This document shows, piece after piece, positions 1 to 7,567 of a stretch of 64,000 nucleotides of DNA. The first letter of the stretch is position 1; every line of letters starts with the position of its first letter. The notes under the pieces were generated by a model. It was not told the DNA's origin. It did no database searches and saw nothing but the letters and a program-made list of their open reading frames with translations. Source of the stretch: Burkholderiales bacterium (GTDB lineage: Bacteria > Pseudomonadota > Gammaproteobacteria > Burkholderiales > Burkholderiaceae_E); assembly GCA_020248665.1 (NCBI GenBank), contig JADCHE010000068.1, positions 1 to 64,000 on the forward strand, given 5' to 3'. The position numbers were made by a program, and so were the translations under genes.

Positions 1-394
1 CGCCGGGGCGCGCGCGCCGCTCGGGCAGCGCCGCGAGCCAGCCGAGCCGCAGCCGCTCGGCGTCGTCGCGCAGCGCGGCGTTCGCGCCCGCGAGGGCAAC
101 CGGGTGCAGGCGCCCCTCGCGCAGCCGCGCGCACAGCGCATCGAGGTCGAGCCGCTCGGCCGACGCGATCCGCACCGCGTCGACGACGACCGGCTGCCAC
201 TCGAACGCGTCCCCGTCGCCGAGCAGGTCGTCGAGCGCCGCGGCGATGGATCGGTCGTCCGCCTCGTTCAGCACCAGCCGCAGCGCGGGGTGAGACAGGC
301 CCTTGAATTCGGCCGCCGCGCGCGCGGGCGTGCGCAACGCCGCGGGGTGGGGCGCGTCGATGGACGACGACGGATGGGCAGTGGATTCGGGCAT
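1..394 (-). CDS. minC: Septum site-determining protein MinC, N-terminal part (cut by window edge)
   Basis: Seen: an ATG at 394 opens a frame that runs off the left edge, giving about 131 residues. After a 28-residue Pro/Ala-rich tail comes EFKG at 29-32, then alternating hydrophobic strands and Leu/Ala-rich helices, with VVVDAVRI near the middle. This matches the small N-terminal domain of MinC, which inhibits FtsZ polymerisation with MinD and sets the division site at the inner membrane. The C-terminal beta-helix domain would lie outside the window, as would the minD and minE expected downstream to the left. Inference: sequence conservation in this domain is low, so the call rests on the fold-like pattern and on the EFKG start of the domain. 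The N-terminal tail is long, so a later start is possible. Confidence 0.6.
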   Translation of the reverse strand, partial: MPESTAHPSSSIDAPHPAALRTPARAAAEFKGLSHPALRLVLNEADDRSIAAALDDLLGDGDAFEWQPVVVDAVRIASAERLDLDALCARLREGRLHPVALAGANAALRDDAERLRLGWLAALPERRARPG

Positions 395-570
395 CGACCG
401 GAAGTGGGCCGGCCCCGCCGCGCCCGGTCGGGCGACACCCGGGCGGCCGGCCGGGGCACGGCTGCCGTCAAGGGTGCGTGAGCGCGGAGAAGCGGCGGCC
501 CGGCAGTGGGCTGCGACGGAAACGGAACCGATTGTAACCCGGCGGGCGACCCATTCTCCCCGGACGGCCG

Positions 571-759
571 GTCTCGGCCCGGCACCGGCAGCGGCCCCAG
601 CCGCAGCCGCACGCGGATCACCGCGAGCGCCGTGGCCGCGAGCGGCAGGTTCGCGGCCAGCACCCACTGCCAGGACAGCCGGTCGGTCAGCCACCCGCGC
701 GCGACCGGTCCGAGCACGCTCGCGAGCGCGAACAGGCTGCTGAAGCACGCCTGGTATCG
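571..759 (-). pseudogene. Remnant of an MFS drug transporter (EmrB/QacA-like, TM5-TM6 region)
   Basis: Seen: reading leftward from about 759, the frame gives RYQACFSSLFALAS, then GPVARGWLTD, SWQWV and a hydrophobic segment ending near IRVRLRLG. This is the classic motif C region of 14-TM major facilitator exporters (GPxxGGxLxD, then W-RW-FxINLP). There is no start codon or upstream transmembrane region: within about 30 bases the frame enters the promoter of the next gene. Downstream it drifts into non-transmembrane sequence up to the minC start. Only about 63 residues of a family usually near 450-500 residues remain. It is a decayed fragment, not a functional gene. Confidence 0.65.
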
Positions 760-817
760 ACATGCGGGAGGTCGTCGAGGCTGGCACGGCGCGATCCGGC
801 GAGCCGGGACGCGCTCC

Positions 818-823
818 TATAAT
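818..823 (+). promoter_or_regulatory. -10 element (TATAAT) directly in front of the cystathionine beta-lyase start
   Basis: A perfect TATAAT lies at 818-823 and the ATG of the next gene is at 831, only seven bases later. Transcription starting about seven bases after the -10 would begin at or next to the A of the ATG, giving a leaderless mRNA. No convincing -35 hexamer is seen 16-18 bases upstream (the region is GC-rich) and no Shine-Dalgarno sequence fits. A perfect AT hexamer is rare in such GC-rich DNA, which supports it, but one hexamer remains weak evidence. Confidence 0.45.
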
Positions 824-830
824 CGGCCGA

Positions 831-2090
831 ATGAGCACGCCCCCCGCCGATCGCCCCACGGGCGCGCCCGCCGCGCCCGCTTCTTCGTCAGGCGCGCCCG
901 CCGCGCCCTACTCATCGACCCGCCTCGTCGACGCCGGCCGCCACTTCGACCGGAAGGTCGCCACGGTGAACCTGCCGGTGGTCCGCGCCTCGAGCGTGCT
1001 GTTCGAGACGCTCGCCGACGCCGACGCCGAGGGCGCCGCCGCGATGGCCGGCGAGCGGCACCGCACCACCTACGCGACCTCGGGCACGCCGACCACGATG
1101 GCGCTCACCGACGCGCTCGCCGAGATCGAGGGCGCGGGCCACGACTGCCGCGCGGCGGTGATGCCCTCGGGCCTCGCCGCGATCTCGGTGCCGCTGCTCG
1201 CCTACTGCTCCCCCGGCGACCACGTGCTGATGAGCGACTCGGTCTACGGCCCGGCGCGCGTGTTCGCCTCGACGCTGTTCGCGCGATTCGGCGTGGCCAC
1301 CGAGTTCTTCGAGCCCACGATCGGCGCCGGCATCGGGGCGCTCGTGAAGCCGAACACGAAGGTGATCTACCTGGAGAGCCCGGGCAGCTACACCTTCGAG
1401 ATCCAGGACGTGCCGGCGATCTGCCGCGTCGCCCGAGCGCGCGGCGTGCTGACGATGATCGACAACGCGTGGGCCTCGCCCGCGTTCGCGCGCCCGTTCG
1501 ACTGGGGCATCGACGTGTCGCTGCTGCCGCTCACCAAGTACTGGGGCGGGCACGCGGACTTCCTGATGGGCGCGGCGGTGGTGCGCACCGAGCACTGGCC
1601 GAAGCTCTGGCAGGCGATCCGCCAGCTCGGCGTGTGCGTCGGCGGCGACGACGCGTTCCTCGCGCTGCGCGGCCTGCGCACCGCGGAGGTTCGCATGCGC
1701 CGCCACGAGGCGACCGCGCTCGAGGTCGCGCGCTGGCTCGAGGGCCGGCCCGAGGTCGCGCGCGTGCTGCACCCGGCGCTGCCCTCGCACCCGCAGCACG
1801 CGCTGTGGGAGCGTGACTTCTCCGGATCCAGCGGCCTCTTCTCGTTCGAGCTGAAGGCCGCGACCCAGGCGCAGCTCGCCGCGCTGTGCGAGCGTCGCCG
1901 GTTCTTCCGGATCGGCTACTCGTGGGGCGGCTTCGAGAGCCTGATCATGCCCGCGAAGATCGGCACGCTGCGCACCGTGAAGCCCTGGACCGGCGGCCCG
2001 CTGGTGCGGCTGCACTGCGGGCTCGAGGACGCGGCCGACCTGATCGCGGACCTGGGCGAGGGCCTGGCCGCGATGGCGCGTGCGGGCTGA
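831..2090 (+). CDS. metC: Cystathionine beta-lyase-like PLP enzyme (trans-sulfuration family)
   Basis: 419 residues, the usual length for Cys/Met metabolism PLP enzymes. Such enzymes cleave cystathionine to homocysteine, pyruvate and ammonia, or act on related sulfur amino acids, in the cytoplasm. Seen: a 26-residue Ala/Pro-rich lead, YSSTRLVDAG, TYATSGTPTT, YLESPGSYTFE, DNAWASP and the PLP-lysine motif TKYWGGHADF with Lys236. The C-terminal RIGYSWGGFESL and RLHCGLED motifs are typical of the MetC branch. The ATG at 831 follows TATAAT closely; an in-frame GTG further upstream (762) would extend into the promoter and is not favoured. Beta-lyase versus gamma-lyase activity cannot be told from sequence alone, but the family branch looks like MetC. 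Confidence 0.85.
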   Translation: MSTPPADRPTGAPAAPASSSGAPAAPYSSTRLVDAGRHFDRKVATVNLPVVRASSVLFETLADADAEGAAAMAGERHRTTYATSGTPTTMALTDALAEIEGAGHDCRAAVMPSGLAAISVPLLAYCSPGDHVLMSDSVYGPARVFASTLFARFGVATEFFEPTIGAGIGALVKPNTKVIYLESPGSYTFEIQDVPAICRVARARGVLTMIDNAWASPAFARPFDWGIDVSLLPLTKYWGGHADFLMGAAVVRTEHWPKLWQAIRQLGVCVGGDDAFLALRGLRTAEVRMRRHEATALEVARWLEGRPEVARVLHPALPSHPQHALWERDFSGSSGLFSFELKAATQAQLAALCERRRFFRIGYSWGGFESLIMPAKIGTLRTVKPWTGGPLVRLHCGLEDAADLIADLGEGLAAMARAG

Positions 2091-2118
2091 GCGCGGGACG
2101 TTTCCGCGGAAGCGCGCG

Positions 2119-3234
2119 GTGGCCGAGCCGCTGAAGGCGCAGTACGGGCCCGAGGTGCCGCGCAGCATCGCGGCGATGATCGAGCGCGTGCACCCGACGT
2201 TCGCCACGCGCGCCTTCGTCGCGCAGGCGCTCGCCGGCTACGGGGAGCTCGAGCTGCTGCCGCGCGCAAGGCACGTCGCGCGCGCGATGGCCGACCACCT
2301 GCCGCGCGAGTACCCGGTCGCGCTCGACGTCGTGCTGCGTTCGCTCGGGCCGCCCGCCGAGCGCACGACGGGCAACGGCATGGCGCCGTTCGTCTACCTG
2401 CCGCACGTGTACTGGGTGGCCGATCGGGGCCTCGAGCACCTCGACGATTCGGTGCGCGCGATGCACGCGATCACCCAGCGCTTCACCTTCGAGTTCGGCA
2501 TCCGCCCGTTCGTCGAGCGCTATCCGCGCGAGATGCTCGCGGTGCTCGGGCGCTGGTGCGACGACCCGAGCGTGCACGTGCGGCGCCTCGTCTCCGAGGG
2601 GCTGCGCCCGCGACTGCCGTGGGCACCGCGCCTGAAGGTGTTCGCGCGCGACCCGCGCCCTGTGATCGCGCTGCTCGAGCGGCTGCGCGACGACCCCGAC
2701 GAGTACGTGCGCCGCTCGGTCGCCAACCACCTGAACGACCTCGGCCGCGACGACCCGGCGCGGCTCGTCGAGCTGTGCACGCGCTGGGCCGAGGACGCGC
2801 CGCCGGCGCGGCGGAAGCTGATCCGCCACGCGCTGCGCACGCTGGTCAAGCGAGGCGACCCGCACGCGCTGACGGTGCTCGGCTACGGCGAGCGTGCGCG
2901 GGTCGAGGTCCGCGGCGCGTCGATCGTGCCGGCGCGCGCGCCGATCGGCGGTGCGGTCGAGATCGCGTTCGAGGTCGCGAGCACGTCGCGGCGCGTGCAG
3001 CGGGTGCTGGTGGACCTGCGCGTCGCGTACGCCGGCGCACGGGCCGACGCCGACCGCACGAAGGTCTTCAAGCTCGACGCGGGCGAGCTCGGGGCGGGCG
3101 AGGTGATGACCTTCCGCAAGCGGCTGTCGCTTCGGCAGATGACGACGCGCACGCACCATCCGGGCACGCACCGGGTCGAGGCGCTGGTGAACGGGGCGGC
3201 GTTCGAGGTCGGGACGTTCGAGGTGACGCGCTGA
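2119..3234 (+). CDS. alkC: AlkC-type 3-methyladenine DNA glycosylase (HEAT-like repeats plus C-terminal Ig-like domain)
   Basis: 371 residues from GTG 2119. The first about 260 residues are helical HEAT-like repeats of the ALK superfamily: PRSIAAMI, then ALDVVLRSLGP, FEFGIRPFVERYP, VRRLVSEGLRPRLPW, YVRRSVANHLND and KLIRHALRTLVKRG. The last about 90 are beta-rich with THHPGTHRVEALVNG, matching the Ig-like domain that some AlkC proteins carry. The enzyme excises alkylated bases such as 3-methyladenine and 3-methylcytosine. A GTG at 2080 overlaps the metC stop and gives 384 residues; I prefer 2119 because family members begin close to the A-E-P-L-K sequence seen there. It follows metC directly, so the two may be co-transcribed. 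Confidence 0.8.
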   Translation: MAEPLKAQYGPEVPRSIAAMIERVHPTFATRAFVAQALAGYGELELLPRARHVARAMADHLPREYPVALDVVLRSLGPPAERTTGNGMAPFVYLPHVYWVADRGLEHLDDSVRAMHAITQRFTFEFGIRPFVERYPREMLAVLGRWCDDPSVHVRRLVSEGLRPRLPWAPRLKVFARDPRPVIALLERLRDDPDEYVRRSVANHLNDLGRDDPARLVELCTRWAEDAPPARRKLIRHALRTLVKRGDPHALTVLGYGERARVEVRGASIVPARAPIGGAVEIAFEVASTSRRVQRVLVDLRVAYAGARADADRTKVFKLDAGELGAGEVMTFRKRLSLRQMTTRTHHPGTHRVEALVNGAAFEVGTFEVTR

Positions 3235-3255
3235 ACCGGATGCGGGGGCGTGCGC

Positions 3256-3822
3256 TCATCGCCCGCGCGCCGCGAGCCCGCGCCACCACGCGTCGAGCGT
3301 CGCCACGGCCGCGTCGAGCGGGCCGTCGTTGAGCAGGCGCAGGTCCGCCTCGACCACCGGGGCGGCGCGTTCGAGCCGGCCCGCGATCGCGTCGCCGCGC
3401 TCGCGCCCACGCCCGCCGAGCCGCGCGGCGCGCACCGCCGCCGTCGCGTCGATCTCGACGACGCGCGCGCCGGGCGCGACGGCGCGCAGCTCGGCCAGGT
3501 GGGCCCGCGAGCCGTTGACCACGACCCAGCGACCCTCGACCAGCGGCGCGAGCGCCTCGTGCCGCACGCCGTAGCGCAGTCCGTGCGCGTCCCAGTGGAA
3601 CGCGAACGCGCGCGCGGCGCGCAGCGACTCGAAGCGCGCCGCGTCGACCGGCTCGTGGTCCTCGCTCGCATCGTGGGCGGGCCGGGTGATCGTGCGTCGC
3701 GCGCGGTGCGGCCGCGCGGCCTCGTCGATCGACGCGAGCCAGGCCGCGATCACGCTGTCCTTGCCGGCGCCCGACGCACCGACCACCACCAGCAGGCGCC
3801 CGGACAGCTCGCGCAGCGTCAT
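3256..3822 (-). CDS. phnN: Ribose 1,5-bisphosphate phosphokinase PhnN
   Basis: 188 residues, normal for PhnN. It phosphorylates ribose 1,5-bisphosphate to PRPP, the last step that returns the C-P lyase carbon/ribose intermediate to metabolism. Seen: P-loop GASGAGKDS at about residues 15-23 (guanylate-kinase-like fold), ARRTITRP with the substrate-loop arginines, FHWDAHGLRYGV, VVNGSR and a C-terminal LLNDGPLDAAV. The ATG at 3822 overlaps the stop of the upstream DUF1045 gene by four bases (ATGA), so the pair is translationally coupled. It is the last gene of the leftward phnF operon. Confidence 0.93.
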   Translation of the reverse strand: MTLRELSGRLLVVVGASGAGKDSVIAAWLASIDEAARPHRARRTITRPAHDASEDHEPVDAARFESLRAARAFAFHWDAHGLRYGVRHEALAPLVEGRWVVVNGSRAHLAELRAVAPGARVVEIDATAAVRAARLGGRGRERGDAIAGRLERAAPVVEADLRLLNDGPLDAAVATLDAWWRGLAARGR

Positions 3823-4520
3823 GCCCCGCCCCCGAGCGGCATCCGGCACCGCAGCTCGAACGGCGCGCCCGGCGCGGGCTCCACGCAGACCGAGATCGCC
3901 GAGACCACGGCGGGCCGCGCGAGCGCGTGCTCGAAGTGCAGCTCGGCGTCGCGCCGCAGCGTGTCGACGACTGCCGGATCGAGTCCGCCGAGGCCCTCGC
4001 TCAACGTCAGGTGCATGCGCCAGTCCTCGAGCACCCACGGATAGCCCCAGCGTTCGACGTTCGACCGGCCGCGCGCGTCGAGTCCGTGCGCATGCCGCCG
4101 CGCGAGCTCGGCCTCGTCCGGCGGCGCGCGCATCGGGTCGAGCGCGCGCACGCAGTCGTCGGCGAGCCGGTGCAGCGGATGGTCGGGGGCCGGCGCGACG
4201 ACCGGCCGCAGCGCGAGGAAGCCGCCGAGGGCGGCGATCCGCAGCGGCGGCATCGCGAACGGCGCGTGCCGCGACGCGAGCGCGCGCACCGCGCCGATCC
4301 AGTCGTCCTCCCGCACGCCTGGCGCGAGGCGCACGGGGGCCTTCAGCGTCGCGTGGAAGCCGTAGCGCCAGGGCGACGCGACGTGGGCCCGCGCCGGGCC
4401 GCCCGGCGCGCCGCCGTCCCGCGGATCGCGGCCCAGCCAGGTGCAGCCGGCGGTCCACAGCGGGTGGCCGGGCTCGGGCACCCAGTAGGTCGCGTAGCGC
4501 GGTGCGCGCGCGCCGCTCAT
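3819..4520 (-). CDS. DUF1045 phosphonate-metabolism protein, 2H phosphoesterase type
   Basis: 233 residues, a family found almost only in phosphonate operons. Seen: two H-x-T motifs typical of 2H cyclic-nucleotide phosphoesterases, H56-A-T58 (GFHATLK) and H170-L-T172 (MHLTLSEGL), with YATYWVPEPG at the start. The 2H fold opens cyclic phosphates. No phnP, the usual gene for opening 5-phosphoribosyl 1,2-cyclic phosphate, is present in this otherwise complete cluster. Inference: this protein is a good candidate to do that step, between PhnJ and PhnN. It lies between phnF and phnN, with four-base overlaps on both sides. Confidence 0.85.
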   Translation of the reverse strand: MSGARAPRYATYWVPEPGHPLWTAGCTWLGRDPRDGGAPGGPARAHVASPWRYGFHATLKAPVRLAPGVREDDWIGAVRALASRHAPFAMPPLRIAALGGFLALRPVVAPAPDHPLHRLADDCVRALDPMRAPPDEAELARRHAHGLDARGRSNVERWGYPWVLEDWRMHLTLSEGLGGLDPAVVDTLRRDAELHFEHALARPAVVSAISVCVEPAPGAPFELRCRMPLGGGA

Positions 4521-5287
4521 GCGCCGTGCTCCACCACCAGCTGCACCGCGTCGGCGGCGAACAGCGTGCGGCCGGCCTCGACCGGAACACCGTCGCGGTC
4601 GGTGCTCGCGAAGCCGACCACCAGCACCGGCTCGCCCGCGGCGCGCGCGAGCGCGTCCGCCTCCTCGCGCGTCGGCAGCCGGCACGAGACGGTGCTGCGC
4701 GCGCGCACGTAGTCGTGCACCCCGAGCCGCGCGAGCGCGGCGGTGATGGAGCCGGTCGCGCGGAACGCGTCGGCGACGCCGGCCAGCCGCGCGGCCGGAT
4801 ACACGGTCGTCGACAGGCCGATCGGCCGGCCGCGCACCACCGCCCGCGAGCGCAGCACCTCGACCTGCGCCCGCGGGGCGATGCCGAGCGCCGACGCCCA
4901 CTCGCCCGCCTCGGCGACCGAACTCGACAGCAGCTCGCGCCGCGCGCGCTCGCCGGCGCTCGCCAGGTTCTCGGTCATGCGGGTGCGCCGCTGCAGCGCG
5001 TAGTCGAGCACCAGCTCGCGCACGAACGTGCCGCGGCCCTGCTCGATGCGCACGCGCCCCTCGAGCGCGAGGCGCTGCACCGCCTGGCGCAGCGTGTGCC
5101 GGTTCACGCCGAAGCGTTCGGCGAGCGCCGATTCGTTGGGCAGTCGCGTCCCGGGCGGATGGCGGCCGGCGTCGAGCTCGGCGCGCAGCGCCGCGGCGAT
5201 GCGCATCCAGCGCGCGATGCGCGGCGCGTCCGCGACCGGAAGCGCGTTGCCGATGGTGCCGTCGGCCAGGAGATCGTCGAGCTGCAC
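4517..5287 (-). CDS. phnF: PhnF, GntR/HutC-family transcriptional regulator of the phn operon
   Basis: 256 residues from GTG 5287. Seen: a winged helix (about 27-95) with LPNESALAERFGVNRHTLRQAV and GRVRIEQGRGTFV, then a UTRA ligand-binding domain (about 110-250) ending in VPVEAGRTLFAADAVQLVVE. HutC-type regulators usually repress neighbouring operons and release DNA when an effector binds. The start codon lies inside the Pho box of the divergent phnG promoter, and a 12-bp palindrome (ATGAC-CT-GTCAT) overlaps the same spot, so PhnF may block PhoB access. An alternative TTG six bases upstream is possible. It heads the leftward operon phnF-DUF1045-phnN. Confidence 0.9.
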   Translation of the reverse strand: MQLDDLLADGTIGNALPVADAPRIARWMRIAAALRAELDAGRHPPGTRLPNESALAERFGVNRHTLRQAVQRLALEGRVRIEQGRGTFVRELVLDYALQRRTRMTENLASAGERARRELLSSSVAEAGEWASALGIAPRAQVEVLRSRAVVRGRPIGLSTTVYPAARLAGVADAFRATGSITAALARLGVHDYVRARSTVSCRLPTREEADALARAAGEPVLVVGFASTDRDGVPVEAGRTLFAADAVQLVVEHGA

Positions 5288-5320
5288 TGTCAATGACCTG
5301 TCATCACGCGAGTCGATACT
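5287..5320 (+). promoter_or_regulatory. Pho box and -10 element of the phnGHIJKLM operon, overlapping a possible PhnF operator
   Basis: Two PhoB half-sites, CTGTCAA (5287-5293) and CTGTCAT (5298-5304), are separated by four bases, giving the 11-bp period of a Pho box. A -10-like GATACT follows at 5315-5320, ten bases after the second half-site, with the Pho box taking the place of a -35. A perfect 12-bp palindrome ATGACCTGTCAT at 5293-5304 overlaps both half-sites and could be a PhnF operator. Known: PhoB dimers bind tandem 11-bp repeats under phosphate starvation. Inference: activation by PhoB, possibly blocked by PhnF. Confidence 0.75.
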
Positions 5321-5348
5321 GGCCCCCATCCTCGGTGATCTAGATGAC

Positions 5349-5831
5349 GTGCTCGTGAACGACCTCCCCGATTCCACGCGGCCCGCGGGCCGCGCAGACT
5401 GGCTGCGCGAGCTCGCGCAGGCCCGGCCCGACTCGCTCGAGCGGCTCGCCGCGCCGCACCTGGTCGGCCACCGCTTCGAGACGCTGCGCGCGCCCGAGCA
5501 CGGCCTCGTGATGGTGCGCGCCCGGATCGGCAACACCGGCGACCGGTTCAACGTCGGCGAGGCGACGGTCACGCGCTGCGTGCTGCGCTGGCAGCCCGAC
5601 CGCGGCGAACCGCTCGCCGGCGTCGGCCACGTGCTCGGCCGCGACGCCCGCCACGCCGAGCGCGTCGCGCAGCTCGACGCGCTGCTGCAGCATCCGGCGC
5701 TGCACGACGCACTGCGGCGCGACGTGATCGAACCGCTGCGCGCCGAGCGCCTCGCCCGGATCGGCGACGAGCGCACGCGCACCGAGGCGAGCCGCGTGCG
5801 CTTCTTCACGCTGCAGCCGGAGGCCGCGTGA
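5349..5831 (+). CDS. phnG: C-P lyase subunit PhnG
   Basis: 160 residues from GTG 5349 (or 158 from GTG 5355). It is the first gene of the rightward C-P lyase operon. Seen: ADWLRELAQA near the start, then GLVMVRARIGNTGDRFNVGEATVTRC, the strongly conserved PhnG core, and GVGHVLGRDARHAERVAQLDAL. PhnG forms the PhnGHIJ core complex, which together with PhnI and PhnH swaps adenine on ATP for the phosphonate. The start is uncertain because no clear Shine-Dalgarno sequence is seen; both GTGs lie just downstream of the predicted transcription start. Confidence 0.93.
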   Translation: MLVNDLPDSTRPAGRADWLRELAQARPDSLERLAAPHLVGHRFETLRAPEHGLVMVRARIGNTGDRFNVGEATVTRCVLRWQPDRGEPLAGVGHVLGRDARHAERVAQLDALLQHPALHDALRRDVIEPLRAERLARIGDERTRTEASRVRFFTLQPEAA

Positions 5832-6484
5832 GCGCCGTCCCCGGTGCGGCTCGCGCGGTCGTCGACCTCGCCCGCATCTCGCGCGGCTTCGCCGATCCGG
5901 TGTCGGGCGCGCAGCGCGTGTTCCGCGCGCTGCTCGATGCGACCGCGCGCCCCGGCCGGATCGCCGCGCTGCCCGACGACGCGATCGCCGGCTTCGGCGC
6001 CGCCGCGCTGTCGCCTGCGGCCTACGCGGTGCTGCTCGCGCTGCTCGACGCGCAGACGAGCGCCTGGCTCGGCGGCGCGACGGCCGGCGCGCTCGACCCG
6101 CTGCGCTTCCACACCGGCGTGCGCGTGGCGCACTCGGCCCCGGAGGCGGCCTTCGTCGCGCTCGACGCCGAGCACGCCGCGCCATCCCTCTGGTCGCGCC
6201 TCGCGTCGGGCACGGACGAGCGGCCGCAGGACGGCGCGACGCTCGTCGTCGACGTGCCCTCGCTGCACGCCGGCGACGCCGGCCGCGGCGAGTCCGCGCT
6301 CGTGCTGCGCGGCCCCGGCATCGAGTCCGTGCACCGGCTCGCGGTCGGCGGACTCGACGCGCCGTTCTGGGCCGCCCGCGCCGCGCTCGCGCCCGCGTTC
6401 CCGCGCGGCGTGGACCTGGTGCTCGCCTGCGGCGCCCGGCTCGCGGCCCTGCCGCGCACCACCCGCGTCGCCGTGGAGGGCTGA
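5828..6484 (+). CDS. phnH: C-P lyase subunit PhnH
   Basis: 218 residues. The GTG start overlaps the phnG stop (GTGA). Seen: SRGFADPVSGAQRVFRALLDA near the N-terminus, ARPGRIAALP, then LLDAQTSAWL and LRFHTGVRVA, and a C-terminal FPRGVDLVLACGARLAALPRTTRV, all landmarks of PhnH. It is a PLP-transferase-fold protein without catalytic function of its own that sits in the PhnGHIJ complex. The gene order and coupling are as in other alpha/beta-proteobacterial phn operons. Confidence 0.94.
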   Translation: MSAVPGAARAVVDLARISRGFADPVSGAQRVFRALLDATARPGRIAALPDDAIAGFGAAALSPAAYAVLLALLDAQTSAWLGGATAGALDPLRFHTGVRVAHSAPEAAFVALDAEHAAPSLWSRLASGTDERPQDGATLVVDVPSLHAGDAGRGESALVLRGPGIESVHRLAVGGLDAPFWAARAALAPAFPRGVDLVLACGARLAALPRTTRVAVEG

Positions 6485-6487
6485 GCG

Positions 6488-7567
6488 ATGTACATCGCGG
6501 TGAAGGGCGGCGAGGCGGCGATCGCGGCCTCGCTCGCGCTGCTGGCGCGCGCGCGGCGCGGCGACCCGGAGGTGCCGGCGCTCGACGGCGCGCAGGTGCG
6601 CGAGCAGCTGCGGCTGCTGGTCGACCGGGTGATGGCCGAGGCCTCGGTGTACGACCCCGACCTCGCGGCGCTCGCGATCCGCCAGGCGCGCGGCGATGCG
6701 ATCGAGGCGGTGTTCCTGCTGCGTGCGTACCGCACGACGCTGCCGCGCTGGGGTGCGAGCCTGCCGGTCGACACGACGCGCATGCGGGTGCGCCGGCGCG
6801 TCTCGGCGATCTTCAAGGACGTGCCCGGCGGCCAGCTGCTCGGTGCGAGCTTCGACTACACGCAGCGGCTGCTCGATTTCGACGGCGCCGAGGCCGCGCG
6901 CGCCGCCGATGCGGCCCCGCAGGCCACGTTCGACGGCGAGCCCGAGGCACCGCTCGCGAGCCCGATCGACGCGCTCGCGGCCGAGGGCCTGATCGAGCCC
7001 TGCGAGCCCGCGCCGGGCGACCCCGAGCCGCCCGACGTGACCCGCGACCCGCCCGCGCATCCGATGCCGCGCGCGGCGCGGCTGCAGATGCTCGCCCGCG
7101 CCGACGAGGGCTGGGTGCTCGGCATGGGCTACTCGACGCAGCGCGGCTACGCGTACACCCATCCCTTCGCCGGCGAGATCCGCCACGGCGCGGTGCCGCT
7201 CGAGATCGTGCCCGACGAGCTGGGCTTCGCGATCGAGATCGGCGAGGTCGAGCTGACCGACTGCCAGATGATCAACCAGTTCGCCGGCAGCGCGACGCGC
7301 CCGCCGCAGTTCACGCGCGGCCAGGGGCTGGTGTTCGGCCACGGCGAGAGGAAGGCGATGGCGATGTCGCTGGTCGACCGCGTGCTGCGCGCCGACGAGT
7401 TCGACGAGCGCGCGACCAGCCCCGCGCAGGACGGCGAGTTCGTGCTGTCGCACGGCGACGCGGTCGAGGCGTCCGGCTTCGTGCAGCACCTGAAGCTGCC
7501 GCACTACGTGACCTTCGAGACCGAGCTGCAGCTGATCCGCGCGCTGCGCGAGGAGCACGGACGATGA
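6488..7567 (+). CDS. phnI: C-P lyase nucleosidase subunit PhnI
   Basis: 359 residues, the usual length. PhnI is the purine nucleosidase that, with PhnG and PhnH, couples phosphonate to C1 of ribose 5-triphosphate with release of adenine. Seen: MYIAVKGGEAAI at the start, RQARGDAIEAVFLLRAYRTT, RRVSAIFKDVPGGQLLGAS, MGYSTQRGYAYTHPFAGEIR, NQFAGSATRPPQFTRGQGL and FGHGERKAMAMSLVDR, all highly conserved. The gap to phnH is three bases, and the stop overlaps the phnJ start (ATGA). Confidence 0.97.
   Translation: MYIAVKGGEAAIAASLALLARARRGDPEVPALDGAQVREQLRLLVDRVMAEASVYDPDLAALAIRQARGDAIEAVFLLRAYRTTLPRWGASLPVDTTRMRVRRRVSAIFKDVPGGQLLGASFDYTQRLLDFDGAEAARAADAAPQATFDGEPEAPLASPIDALAAEGLIEPCEPAPGDPEPPDVTRDPPAHPMPRAARLQMLARADEGWVLGMGYSTQRGYAYTHPFAGEIRHGAVPLEIVPDELGFAIEIGEVELTDCQMINQFAGSATRPPQFTRGQGLVFGHGERKAMAMSLVDRVLRADEFDERATSPAQDGEFVLSHGDAVEASGFVQHLKLPHYVTFETELQLIRALREEHGR

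Noticed and set aside
5293-5304. Treating the ATGACCTGTCAT palindrome as a proven PhnF operator
   Set aside because: The palindrome arises partly from the Pho half-site itself, so it could be coincidental; it is reported only as a possible overlap.
4517-7558. A minus-strand frame of over 1000 codons across phnF, phnG, phnH and phnI
   Set aside because: Only the phnF part (4517-5287) is real; the rest is antisense to phnGHI, which have full conserved motifs.
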